A stretch of 64,000 nucleotides of DNA from Bacteroidota bacterium (GTDB taxonomy: Bacteria > Bacteroidota > Bacteroidia > Bacteroidales > Dysgonomonadaceae). Every line of letters begins with the position of its first letter. Position 1 is the stretch's first letter. The DNA is taken from NCBI GenBank assembly GCA_023622765.1, contig JAMNYO010000069.1, forward strand, positions 1 through 64,000, read 5' to 3'. Below are positions 17,248-25,743 of the stretch, one piece after another. Both the position numbers and the translations under genes were made by a program. Below the pieces are notes generated by a model. The model was not told the origin of the DNA, did not search any database, and saw nothing but the letters and a program-made list of their open reading frames with translations.

Positions 17248-17386
17248 GCTTTCAAGTTCGTTTCGCAAATATTTTCTACGCTCGATAGAGCTCAAGTAAA
17301 CTTAGTTCCGTTCTCACTTATCGAAAATATTCGACTGACGCTACGTTCGTTTTGCAAATATTCGCTAAGGTTTTCGCTTTGAAAGC
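17248..17386. repeat. Divergent composite palindrome
   Basis: A degenerate relative of the larger palindromic elements. Outer arms GCTTTCAA (17248) and TTGAAAGC (17379) enclose an inner unit at 17268-17331 with perfect arms AATATTTTC/GAAAATATT and a CAAGTAAACTT centre. The arms differ from the other units but still pair. It lies between pta (minus) and the EamA gene (plus) and may affect either leader. The rest of 17186-17535 shows nothing clear. Confidence 0.75.
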
Positions 17387-17535
17387 AAACAATGAAAAAA
17401 TAAAAACGATGTGCGAAAGTTTAATTTACCTCGTATAAATGCAAAAATACAAAAAATGAGTTATCGCGGCAACAAAATGAATCTCTCTTACAAATAATCT
17501 CCCATTTGTCCTCGATTGACTATCTTTACGGCGAA

Positions 17536-18471
17536 ATGAATGGTATGAAGTCAGTAAAACGAGAGAGGGTAGCCTATTTCAGTCTCACGTTGATGACCCT
17601 AATCGTGGGGTTTTCGTTTATCTTCGTGAAGATCGCGTTGCGTCATGCTTCGCCCATCGATCTGTTGGCCCATCGTTTTAGTGCCGCTTTTGTCGGTATT
17701 TTTCTCTATTACTTGATTCGTGGGAAGGGTTTTCCGCGGTTTGAGCGAAAAAGCGTACCTTCGCTGCTCCTCCTCTCTGTTTTCTACCCCATACTCCTCT
17801 TTTTGCTGCAGACTATAGGCCTGCAATTCACCACGGCTTCGGAGGCCGGTATCATTTCGGCCACTGCCCCGATATTCACCTTGATATTGGCTTCCATCTT
17901 CTTGAAGGAACGAAGCACGATCTGGCAAATTCTCTCCTTCTTCTTATCGGTGGGTGGTGTGATTTTTATCATGTACAAGAATGGGTTGGGGGAGGTGACC
18001 GGTGAAACGCTGAAGGGCGATTTCATTATCTTGCTTTCCGTCTTTTCTATAGCTATCTATCTAGTCCTGGCCCGGAGAGCCACGCGCAAGCACCCCCCCA
18101 TGAATATTACTTTTTTCATGACCGTGGTTGCCTGCGTGCTCTTTAACCTCTTGGCCGTCACCAAGCACGTGCAACAGAATAGCCTCTCGCTCTACTTTGC
18201 CCCGTTCCAGAACGGTGAGTTCTTGTGGTCCATCCTCTACTTGGGTGTACTCTCCTCGTTCCTGACCTCTTTCCTGACCAACACCGCGCTGTCGGTCATC
18301 CCCGCATCCCGTGCCTCTATATTCAATAACCTAAGTCCCGTCATCACCGTCTTTGCCGGTGTCCTCGTTTTGGGTGAAACGCTTCGCGGCTATCACTTGA
18401 TAGGAGGACTTATGGTCCTGTTGGGAATCATCGGGGTGAACGTGCTGAAAAGGGAGCCGGGTAACGGGTAA
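17536..18471 (+). CDS. EamA/DMT-family transporter
   Basis: 311 residues from the ATG at 17536; a TTG 30 bases upstream would add ten residues and overlaps an A+T promoter-like stretch, and an ATG at 17545 is also possible. It has ten hydrophobic segments in two EamA repeats, with the typical second-repeat end (SRASIFNNLSPVITVFAGVLVLGE). Such proteins export amino acids, nucleotides or other metabolites; the substrate is not predictable here. It is a single gene flanked by a palindromic element and by the remains of a restriction locus. Confidence 0.88.
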   Translation: MNGMKSVKRERVAYFSLTLMTLIVGFSFIFVKIALRHASPIDLLAHRFSAAFVGIFLYYLIRGKGFPRFERKSVPSLLLLSVFYPILLFLLQTIGLQFTTASEAGIISATAPIFTLILASIFLKERSTIWQILSFFLSVGGVIFIMYKNGLGEVTGETLKGDFIILLSVFSIAIYLVLARRATRKHPPMNITFFMTVVACVLFNLLAVTKHVQQNSLSLYFAPFQNGEFLWSILYLGVLSSFLTSFLTNTALSVIPASRASIFNNLSPVITVFAGVLVLGETLRGYHLIGGLMVLLGIIGVNVLKREPGNG

Positions 18472-18639
18472 CGGCTATGAATCCTTTGAAGCAGGAGCCG
18501 CTTGGTGGTACCTAATGAGGAGATTTTTTCGACATCTCTATGGCCTCTTTGATGTCCCTGAATGACACGCTAAGTTTTTCCCTGTTTCTCTTTTTGCGTT
18601 TGCTGTTCATTTTGGTGTCTTAGCTTCTTTATGTCGATA
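18472..18639. other. Intergenic tail of the decayed restriction locus
   Basis: No recognisable gene. A 32-codon frame on the minus strand (18512-18610, Lys/Arg-rich) is open, but I cannot assign it. It lies just downstream of the hsdM remnant. Confidence 0.4.
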
Positions 18640-18843
18640 GTTTTTCCTTCCCTGTCCCATGATTTAAGGTAAAATTTGTCAAGATATTAATTTTCAACCA
18701 GCCAATCGTAAGCAGCCAAGAAAAAACCACCCGTACCTCAAGCAGGGTCGGCAATGGTTTACATCGGTTTAGGTTGTACACAGGCAACCATTCTTCCTGT
18801 TGGCAAGGTTCCATATTTTTGATATAATTGCAGAATCTGTCAT
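18640..18843 (-). pseudogene. hsdM remnant (type I DNA methyltransferase)
   Basis: An ATG at 18843 opens MTDSAIISKIWNLAN, the typical HsdM N-terminus. After an internal deletion another frame reads MVACVQPKP, then TIADPA, a stop where the family has Cys, then GTGGFFLAAYDWLVEN: the SAM-binding DPACGTGGFF region. At least two in-frame stops (one before TIADPA, one replacing the Cys) and a deletion of roughly 150 residues make it dead. It starts three bases after the rhuM stop, so the operon order hsdS, rhuM, hsdM is still visible. Confidence 0.85.
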
Positions 18844-18845
18844 AA

Positions 18846-19686
18846 TTATTTATTCCTGTTTAAAATACTTATTGTCAACTGTTTTACTATATCTGCTTCT
18901 TCGGGCTTACTGGTGGCAATAAAAAGCGTTAGGGCTGCGAGTGTTGCATTGTCAATGATGGGTGTGCCATCCGGTTTTAGCAATGCCTTGTTTTGTTCCA
19001 TAAAATAGAGGAAACATGCGGCGGCAAAAGTTTTCATCCTTGGGTTTTGCAAACAGCTCCGACTCAATTTTGGAATACATGGCTTGAATCATTTTCAGGT
19101 ATTCTTCAACCGACGGATAAATGGTTTTTTGTTGCGTTATCCCTTTCTTGTCGAGCGACTCGTGGTCGTAATCGTCGAGGAGCGAAAGACCTTTGGCAAA
19201 CACTTTAAGCATTTCAAATTCTTCGGTGGTTGTTTGTTCCGCTATGGCACGGTTAAGGATGCGGATACCTGTTTTGAGGTATTCTACTTCCTGCTGTTTT
19301 TGTGCCAGACGTTTTTCGTTAATGGAGTAACCCTGAACGAGGTAATCTTTAAGGCGTTGGGTTGCCCATTGGCGGAATTGGGTACCTCGTTTGGAGTTAA
19401 CCCGATAGCCAACCGAAATGATTGCATCAAGATTATAGTATTTTATCTTCCTTTTTACCAAGCGTTTACCTTCTTTTTGAACTACCGAGAAATACTCGGT
19501 AGTTGAAATCTCCTCTAATTCAGATTCATTGTAAATGTTTTTTAAATGAAGCCCAATGGTGTCTGAATCTTTGTCGAATAGTTCAGCCATTTGTCTTTGG
19601 TTAAGCCAAACAGTATCACTATCCATTTGAACTTCAAGTTCAATTTGGTTGTCTTTACTTTTATATATTTCTATTTTGTTTTCCAT
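18846..19686 (-). pseudogene. rhuM, frameshifted (RhuM/Fic-like protein of a type I locus)
   Basis: The main frame (19686 to 18952, 244 codons) is a normal RhuM start: DTVWLNQRQMAELFDKD, YNLDAIISVGYRVNS, GTQFRQWATQRLKDYLVQGY. It then loses register near 19030-19060. The true C-terminus continues in another frame (19067 to 18846: AAACFLYFMEQNKALLKPDG to the end). At the join the expected Fic/Doc-like HPFxDGNKR segment is missing, so sequence has been deleted as well as shifted. RhuM genes often lie inside type I restriction operons, where their role is unknown. It overlaps the upstream hsdS tail by one base (TAATG). Confidence 0.85.
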
Positions 19687-19851
19687 TATTTCTTCTCCTT
19701 TTTAATCCTCTCTAACAGCACACTTGCCGGATTCATATTTAAGATCAATGCATCTGTTCTTACAATTTGCAGTAACAGTGGGTGATATGAAAACTTGCCT
19801 ATCAGTAAGTCTGTTCGGTTGAAATTTACCGCATTTGGTAAGTCGGTTTTA
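19686..19851 (-). pseudogene. hsdS 3' remnant (type I specificity subunit)
   Basis: About 55 codons stay open upstream of rhuM and end in PASVLLERIKKEKK, the C-terminal motif common to HsdS proteins. The stop overlaps the rhuM ATG by one base, as in intact operons. No target-recognition domain remains: the frame reaches back only to the end of the lipoprotein gene at 19849. The upstream part of hsdS and any hsdR are missing from the window. Confidence 0.65.
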
Positions 19852-20673
19852 GTCTTTTCCCTTCAATATTTTAATCATTTCATCAATTTCTTCTTCAGAA
19901 AAGTTACCGCTTATGTTTGCTCTTCCGCCAATTATTTCTGAATTCACCGTCGGCATAGATACAATACGATTCGCGACCACAATGGCTAAAGGTTTTCCGA
20001 TATTCTCTTTTGTCAAAATCTGGAATTTTTTAGCTCCCTCTTTTGTAAACAGGATATTGATTTCTGGTCGTTCTTCATAACTACCCCCTACTTTTTTTAC
20101 TTCTAAAATATCCTCAGGGGTCAGTGAAGGTTTTTCTTCCCACTTTATATCTGAACTTTCCATCGAATAATTGTAATCAACAGTCGCGTAAAATCCATTT
20201 TCTTTATCAATGGGTATGGGTTTGAATCTATTTGACGGCCTTTCAACCTGCTCGCTGAAATTATTAGTTATTTTGTTAATCTCGTCATTTATATCGCTAA
20301 ATTGAATAGATATTGCTTTAAATAATTCTCCCGACTTAAATAATTTCTCATAAGCACTGGATTGAGCGAAATTATACATATCGTTGAGTTCTTTATCGCT
20401 TAGGACTTCATCAAATGATGCACTTATACGTTTTACTATCTCTTCATCTGACAGTGATTTTTCCAATTCGAGGATTCTAACACTGTCTTCTCCTGTCGCT
20501 TGGTATTTAAGAGACTCAATCCGAAATTGAAAACTTGTTTTTTGAGTCTCTACGAGATTCAACATATTGATAATTGTCTCGGTTTTATCCTGCCTTGACT
20601 GCCCACATTTCATTAATGATAAAGAAATTAGTATCAATCCGATTGAAAGTAGCCTTGTTCTCATTTTGTCCAT
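19849..20673 (-). CDS. Lipoprotein with DUF2059-like and SecDF-P1-head-like regions
   Basis: 274 residues. The N-terminal signal peptide has a probable lipidation cysteine in LMKCGQ. Residues about 70-115 (LSDEEIVKRISASFDEVLSD and on) resemble DUF2059. The last 80 residues resemble the periplasmic P1 head of SecD: LFTKEGAKKFQILT, NIGKPLAIVV, SMPTVNSEIIGGRANISGNF. It has no transmembrane bundle and so is not SecD itself. It is probably exported and membrane-anchored; function unknown. It ends at the junction with the truncated hsdS, so an insertion or deletion end may lie here. Confidence 0.7.
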   Translation of the reverse strand: MDKMRTRLLSIGLILISLSLMKCGQSRQDKTETIINMLNLVETQKTSFQFRIESLKYQATGEDSVRILELEKSLSDEEIVKRISASFDEVLSDKELNDMYNFAQSSAYEKLFKSGELFKAISIQFSDINDEINKITNNFSEQVERPSNRFKPIPIDKENGFYATVDYNYSMESSDIKWEEKPSLTPEDILEVKKVGGSYEERPEINILFTKEGAKKFQILTKENIGKPLAIVVANRIVSMPTVNSEIIGGRANISGNFSEEEIDEMIKILKGKD

Positions 20674-20756
20674 TTGTTTGTTAGTAATTCAGTGTCGTTT
20701 TGTAAAATTATGGTTAGTGCGTTTTTCTTTCGGTTCTCTGGAAATTTTGCATATGC

Positions 20757-21239
20757 CTATTTATCTATTTCTGTTTCTGTTAGTCCTTGTTTTCTTAGTT
20801 GACCGCAGTAATTTGCTCTTAATCCAGCCAAGTCGTCAAATGGGCTACTTTTTAAAATTCTTTGATGTTCCGCATTTTCTTTTACTCGCCAATTCTCGTT
20901 AAGTTGTCCAAGTAATTCTTCTTGTTTTTCAAACATTATTCGTCTGCAATCCTTGTCTTCAATTCTATTTTTTAGTTCGAAGTCACAAGCCATAGAAAAA
21001 GTCACGCTTGCAAAAACCCAATATAGTAAATCGTCTATTTTGTCTGTCATTTTCCGTTCATATTCTTGTCCACGTTCTGAGATGATGTAAAACATAAATC
21101 CCAAGTTGTCGACTTCAATATAAGGATGAGCGTCCCAAGTTTGCTGTCCGTAACTCGGCAGTAAATTTGTCGGTGCGTTGATTTTCAAAGCCAACTCGTC
21201 AACCTTTTTCTTTATGTCGTCAAGCGAATATTTCGTCAT
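20757..21239 (-). CDS. Imm63-family immunity protein
   Basis: 160 residues fitting immunity family 63: VDELALKINAPTNLLPSYG at the start, a HPYIEVD strand, the ISERGQEYERK segment and a long helix DDLLYWVFASVTFSMACDFE. Members usually neutralise polymorphic toxins. No toxin gene is adjacent, so it is an orphan immunity gene here, perhaps guarding against toxins of neighbours. It has no signal peptide and should be cytoplasmic. It is AT-rich and stands between two lipoprotein genes. Confidence 0.75.
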   Translation of the reverse strand: MTKYSLDDIKKKVDELALKINAPTNLLPSYGQQTWDAHPYIEVDNLGFMFYIISERGQEYERKMTDKIDDLLYWVFASVTFSMACDFELKNRIEDKDCRRIMFEKQEELLGQLNENWRVKENAEHQRILKSSPFDDLAGLRANYCGQLRKQGLTETEIDK

Positions 21240-21295
21240 TTTCCGGTGTCTTTTATTGTTTTCTGACGTCTTTTAAAATGCCCTATAACGGTAAA

Positions 21296-21404
21296 GCATA
21301 TGGCTTGTGGCGGTTTTCAAAGCGTTTATATTTTAACATAAGACATAGGTTGATTTGGGTTAACACATTTGAATTTAGCACTTTACCCGCCATAAGCTAT
21401 ATGC
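21296..21404. repeat. Long intergenic inverted repeat
   Basis: Two 18-base arms (21296-21313 and 21387-21404) pair at 16 positions plus two G-T pairs, with a loop of about 73 bases. It fills the gap between the Imm63 gene and the S41 peptidase gene. It is not a member of the main palindrome family and has no T-run that would make it a terminator. Confidence 0.75.
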
Positions 21405-21419
21405 AATATTAGCAACAGG

Positions 21420-22877
21420 TTATTTGTCAATTTCTTTCAGAATAAACTCAATCCATTTATGTCTGGGTATAGAGTCGTCTATTTCAACATCAGGTTTTAT
21501 CCCAACGTCATCTATACGGTCTTTTTCGGAAAGTAAGGTTCTTGTTAAGCAATACCCTAATTCAAAACAACCGCTTGGCGACGACACACTCGTTACATTG
21601 GATACATCTAAAGCTCCAAATGTTTGCTTCCCATAAATTTGAACCTTTTTGCTTTGCTTTGCAGATAAGAGAAATTGCTCAACTGAACTTGCACAAATTT
21701 CATCTACAACTATAATAACATTTTTAGGATTCGGCAAAACTTTATCTAATTCTGTTATGTAAATACTGTCTCTTACTACTACAAATTTTCCGTCATTAGC
21801 CTCTAATTTTTTAAAAAACTTCCTGTCAAACAATCTTTGAATAAACGAAAATAATTTTGAAATTTGTTTTCTATTCAATTCAGTAGATAACCATTCTACA
21901 CCAAATGTTTTAATTGGATTTGTATAGATAAATGGAATTATCTCTTTCCAAGAATTATCGATACCACCACCATTGTTTCGTAAATCAATTATCAGATTTT
22001 TGTGAGACAATATTGTTGCTCTGTTTTGTTCGATTTCTTTGTCTATCTTTTCTTTTTGGTCGGCATTGAATGAGGGTATTTTTAATATTGTTGTGTTTTC
22101 TGACAGTTCATAGAAAAGTGGTTTGGAAATATCTGATAATTTCCTCTCAATCTCACTTTCTACTTTTGAACTGTTGATAAATATCATTGAGCCAATCATC
22201 AACTCTGTTTCATTTTTTAAGTTCACACTCATTTTTTCAACGGAATGGTCCATCATATAATAATTGGAAATGAGTTTGTTGTTTTGTTCGTAAATTTCAA
22301 GTTTTACATCTCCTTTAGTCCATTCTGGAACATCTGACTCTATAATGAATCCCACATATTTTCGCTTCTGATTTAAGGTGTCAAGCACAATGCCTACTTT
22401 ATAAGACGATGATTCCCAAATTCCAATTATTTTATCGTTTATTTGTTTCGCTTGTGTTTCTACTGTTTTAATAGAATAGTTAACTTTTTCTGCAATTTTA
22501 ATAGAATAGTTAACTTTTTCTGCAATGCCAGAGACTGTATTCTTTGAGGAAGAAACATTTAACGAAATATAAAAATGTCCTTTACGGAAAAACCTTCCCC
22601 AATCATTTAATATTTTGTTGCATTTATAAATATCTTCGGCATTTTTTAATTCGACTTCAATAGAGTCACAAAATTTTTGATATGCTTCTATTCCTTTTTT
22701 TTGAATAATCCACTCAAAACCCGCATCGTTTTTTTCAAATGTTTCTTTTATCCAACGATAATCTTCTAAACAATTACAGTCTTTACTATCAATTTGTGCT
22801 TGTTCTTTCGCTGTTTTTCCGTTATTGCACGAAAAAAGAAAAGCTAACGATAAAATTACGATAAGTATTCTTTTCAT
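21420..22877 (-). CDS. S41-family peptidase lipoprotein
   Basis: 485 residues. The signal peptide ends in the lipobox LFSC. The C-terminal half is an S41 (tail-specific protease-like) domain: LIDLRNNGGGIDNSW, VDEICASSVEQFLLSAKQ with the probable catalytic serine, the lysine region KQTFGALD and the DVEIDDSIP end. It has no PDZ domain that I can see. Around residues 118-137 a ten-residue unit (AEKVNYSIKI/T) is perfectly duplicated. It is preceded by a 135-base leader repeat shared with the nitroreductase gene. Confidence 0.85.
   Translation of the reverse strand: MKRILIVILSLAFLFSCNNGKTAKEQAQIDSKDCNCLEDYRWIKETFEKNDAGFEWIIQKKGIEAYQKFCDSIEVELKNAEDIYKCNKILNDWGRFFRKGHFYISLNVSSSKNTVSGIAEKVNYSIKIAEKVNYSIKTVETQAKQINDKIIGIWESSSYKVGIVLDTLNQKRKYVGFIIESDVPEWTKGDVKLEIYEQNNKLISNYYMMDHSVEKMSVNLKNETELMIGSMIFINSSKVESEIERKLSDISKPLFYELSENTTILKIPSFNADQKEKIDKEIEQNRATILSHKNLIIDLRNNGGGIDNSWKEIIPFIYTNPIKTFGVEWLSTELNRKQISKLFSFIQRLFDRKFFKKLEANDGKFVVVRDSIYITELDKVLPNPKNVIIVVDEICASSVEQFLLSAKQSKKVQIYGKQTFGALDVSNVTSVSSPSGCFELGYCLTRTLLSEKDRIDDVGIKPDVEIDDSIPRHKWIEFILKEIDK
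22466..22525 (-). repeat. Perfect 30-bp tandem duplication in the S41 gene
   Basis: Two identical 30-base units (22466-22495 and 22496-22525) code for the duplicated ten residues and keep the frame. Perfect identity suggests a recent slippage or duplication. Confidence 0.95.
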
Positions 22878-22906
22878 TGTTGTTGTGTTTTGTTACTTGT
22901 TGCTAA

Positions 22907-23041
22907 CGTGTTATTTACGTGATAAACCTTCATTAAAAAAGTTCGTAAAACATACCCGATTCAGTAGGTGTTTACGAATGTTTCACGTTCAACAAAAATA
23001 GCATTATTCTTTTAATCTCTTGTTCCCTATTACTACATTTG
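22907..23041 (-). promoter_or_regulatory. 135-bp shared promoter/leader repeat, copy A
   Basis: Matches 28321-28455 at about nine of ten positions by eye, in the same orientation. Read on the minus strand it contains TATTTTTG (complement of 22993-23000), then a hairpin with arms TTCGTAAA/TTTACGAA, and ends 30 bases before the S41 ATG. It therefore looks like a complete leader with a promoter and a structured 5' untranslated region. The stretch 23042-23172 shows nothing clear. Confidence 0.75.
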
Positions 23042-23172
23042 TTTCCCATTGATTTGAGCAAATGAGACATGTCTAGCTGTTAGTAGCTGGTTTTATTCTT
23101 CATCAATAAAAGCGGCTATATAGATTAATTCTCTGTTAGTCTTAGCATCTATGATCTTGTTGTAGAAATCCT

Positions 23173-23856
23173 TTAATGAGATTTTCCTGTTGTGAGTGAT
23201 TTTGCATTCATTACAAGTTTACACAATTCTGCATATTCTCGTCCATCGTAAATATCTGGACAATTCCGTGTAACAAAATGATACTTTCCGTTCATCAATA
23301 CTTCCAAAATCCACTCTTCCCCATCAAGTATCATATTTGGATCGTGAGTTTCAATATTCCAAAAATTTATACTATCAATTTTCGCCGTTATTTTCTCCCA
23401 AGTTTCTGATTTTATTACTTTCTGTTCGTGTTTAATTCTTCGTCCAGCCTTATAACCACCAAGTCCTTTTGTTTTACTGTAAGTCAAAGTAATTTGTCCA
23501 TTACTATTTTCAATTCTGTATGAAAAGGGATTTGACCAAGTTCCCAAATGTGTAAATCTGATTATTTTTTTGTCTTCATTCCTTAATTTGTAGAGTATTG
23601 GCTCTTTCATACTTTTTAGGTGCTTAGAATACCATTGGTTTGTAAAGTCGCTTAAAGAGTCATTTGGTTCAGGAAAATCGCACGGGAATTCCTTTTTCTC
23701 GATGCAGTCATTTTGTCGTTTTGTAAATTCTGCACTTAATAATGGAAAATAATATTCATCTGTTGAGTTAGGTTTATATCGTAAATCAGCATTGAATACA
23801 GCACAACTTGCCATTATCAAAATTAGTCCTATGTAAATTATTAGTTGTCGTTTCAT
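23173..23856 (-). CDS. Hypothetical lipoprotein
   Basis: 227 residues. A signal peptide with the lipobox MASC is followed by a region rich in charged and aromatic residues. I recognise no domain. Near the 3' end another frame stays open beyond the stop for some 30 codons, so the C-terminus could have been changed by a small indel; I cannot show this. It belongs to the AT-rich minus-strand series, 56 bases downstream of the LRR protein gene. Confidence 0.65.
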   Translation of the reverse strand: MKRQLIIYIGLILIMASCAVFNADLRYKPNSTDEYYFPLLSAEFTKRQNDCIEKKEFPCDFPEPNDSLSDFTNQWYSKHLKSMKEPILYKLRNEDKKIIRFTHLGTWSNPFSYRIENSNGQITLTYSKTKGLGGYKAGRRIKHEQKVIKSETWEKITAKIDSINFWNIETHDPNMILDGEEWILEVLMNGKYHFVTRNCPDIYDGREYAELCKLVMNAKSLTTGKSH

Positions 23857-23912
23857 ATGTTTGGTGCTGTAGTGTCTTTTTCATAATGGTGGGTAACTGT
23901 TTGGCTGTATAG

Positions 23913-24731
23913 TTATTCATTTGTTATTGGCACGATATTTTTAAACTCTCTCCAGCCATCTGCTAAACGATAATCGGCCAACACGGATTCAGGAACCCGC
24001 AATATACAATTTGTCTTATTTACATTACTAAACACGTTGTAAGGTTTAATTGTTTGGGGAGTTGTTGCATAGTTGTTGATTTCAGACAAACTATCGCAAT
24101 CGGAAAATGCTGTATTATCAATATCAACTACCGAATTAGGAATAACAATGGAAGTTAAATTTCTACAATTTCTAAAAGCGTTTCTCCCAATATTAACTAC
24201 CGAATTTGGAATTAGAACAGATGTCACCCCACAGAAATTTGAGGAATTGTCGTCAATGGTAGCATTTGAATCGAAAATATTTACAAAAGTCAAACCATCA
24301 TCATCGCAAACATAGAAAGCATTATCCCCAATACTACTGACTCCTTCACAAATAACAATTTTTGTAATGCTTTTCAGATAAGGATACCAGGGAGAATTGA
24401 TACGATATTTTCCTTGTTTGTACTTATAATTAGGCATTGCACCAACGCCACTAATTGTCAAGGTTTCATTGGAAATATTCCAACGAAGTTTGCCTGCTTT
24501 TCCGCTTTGAGCGCTATTTTTTAAGGCTTTTATATAAATACTGTCCAATGATTGTTTGTCAATCTGCTCTTGATTATTCGGAATTGTATCAAGTAGCGAA
24601 CTAATCTGTTTGAAATATTTCGGTAACGAATCAAGTGGTTCACTATTTATTCGAACAGAAATGTCATTTAAATTCTGTCCGTAAGTGAAAAAGGTAATCG
24701 AAAAAATCAGTATCGTGAAGATGTGTCTCAT
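23913..24731 (-). CDS. Secreted leucine-rich repeat protein (BspA-like)
   Basis: 272 residues with an N-terminal signal peptide (through TYGQ). The centre is a series of LRR_5 type repeats (ISSIGDNAFYVC, VNIGRNAFRNCRNLTSIVIPNSV, split here as landmarks near residues 135-215), followed by the usual linker ending YRLADGWREFKNIVPI. BspA-type repeats mediate surface contacts in Bacteroidetes and protists; the ligand is unknown. It is 20 bases downstream of the gene at 24752, so the two are probably cotranscribed. Confidence 0.85.
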   Translation of the reverse strand: MRHIFTILIFSITFFTYGQNLNDISVRINSEPLDSLPKYFKQISSLLDTIPNNQEQIDKQSLDSIYIKALKNSAQSGKAGKLRWNISNETLTISGVGAMPNYKYKQGKYRINSPWYPYLKSITKIVICEGVSSIGDNAFYVCDDDGLTFVNIFDSNATIDDNSSNFCGVTSVLIPNSVVNIGRNAFRNCRNLTSIVIPNSVVDIDNTAFSDCDSLSEINNYATTPQTIKPYNVFSNVNKTNCILRVPESVLADYRLADGWREFKNIVPITNE

Positions 24732-24751
24732 TCACAGTTCGGTTTTCGCTG

Positions 24752-25669
24752 TTATTGTATTTCTATTATTCTTTCTTCAACAGTTGTTTGTCCTTCAGCG
24801 CTCACCTCCTTAGTTTCTATCGAATAAATAATCCATCCTGACTCATGAATCCGAGAAGCTGTCCATGTATCATTTGAAATATCGGGTATATCCTCTCTCT
24901 TTGGAGCCGGGACCTTCATTGTCCCGGCTGTTTTAGTTATAAAATCATACGCTGCGTTTGCTAACTGTTCTGGATCAACACTCTGTTGCATTCTGATTAT
25001 AATATTATTATCATCTGGATTTAACTCATCAAGCCAAACCGTTAATTCTGTATCGAAAGGTTCTCCTCCATACATGTTTGTAGCTTTTATGTCCGCGTTA
25101 TATACCTCACCATACTTATATATTTCTCCATGAAAAGAATAAAATTGATGTATTTCTTTCACGGCACCTAATTCGATAGATTCTTTTGTGGAATATAATT
25201 CTTCAATCTGTTTAATGAAATCATTCATATTAGGTATATCCTTGGTCTCTTTTTTCAATAATTTGGTTCCTTTTAGAATGTAGTCCCGAATTTCTTTCCA
25301 GTTAATAACCTCCTGAAAAGCACCAAGCTCATCTGTGCGAATTTTCACATGCATATCTTTGGTGATCGGGGAAAGTTTCTGCATTAATGTGTTTTCAGAT
25401 TCGATTTCATAATCCTTATAAAACCAGTCTATTATATATGAATTAGCGGTTGAATCAACAATCGTAATATCTACTGTATATTTATAAAAATCTCTTGAAG
25501 TAATATCGGAATCTTTAATTTTGTATTTCTCTTGAGTCACAATGTATGTTTGTTTCTCATTTTTATCCCAATATCCAATAACTTGAGCAGTAGAATCAGT
25601 TATGTTTATTTGTCCATAAATCTTGCCGCTCATTAAAATAATCAGTACAAAAATCGGCAATCGTTTCAT
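24752..25669 (-). CDS. Hypothetical secreted protein
   Basis: 305 residues. The signal peptide runs through about KIYGQ. The rest is soluble, with a segment of alternating polar and hydrophobic strands, and I recognise no domain. It is cotranscribed with the LRR protein gene by position. The upstream 70 bases to the frameshifted membrane gene hold no clear promoter. Confidence 0.6.
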   Translation of the reverse strand: MKRLPIFVLIILMSGKIYGQINITDSTAQVIGYWDKNEKQTYIVTQEKYKIKDSDITSRDFYKYTVDITIVDSTANSYIIDWFYKDYEIESENTLMQKLSPITKDMHVKIRTDELGAFQEVINWKEIRDYILKGTKLLKKETKDIPNMNDFIKQIEELYSTKESIELGAVKEIHQFYSFHGEIYKYGEVYNADIKATNMYGGEPFDTELTVWLDELNPDDNNIIIRMQQSVDPEQLANAAYDFITKTAGTMKVPAPKREDIPDISNDTWTASRIHESGWIIYSIETKEVSAEGQTTVEERIIEIQ

Positions 25670-25743
25670 ATCTATACCTGTTTAAGTTGTTCTTCCAGAA
25701 AGCCTGTTTTCCCCAGTTTAAAGGCAAACTGAATGGTAATCAT

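Noticed and set aside
18512..18610. Small 32-codon gene after the hsdM remnant
   Set aside because: It has an ATG and a Lys/Arg-rich start but no promoter or homologue I recognise; it may be part of the decayed locus.
21280..21415. Integron attC site
   Set aside because: The inverted repeat invites the idea, but the conserved outer boxes (RYYYAAC / GTTRRRY) are not found as a pair, and no integrase is in the window.
22970..22990. parS site for the nearby parAB
   Set aside because: TGTTTCACGT followed by TCAACA differs from the consensus in the second half, lies 21 kb from parB and is part of the leader repeat whose other copy differs again.
23096..23215. Frameshifted C-terminus of the lipoprotein at 23173
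   Set aside because: Another frame stays open for about 38 codons over the end of the gene, but nothing recognisable is coded and the gene's own stop is plausible.
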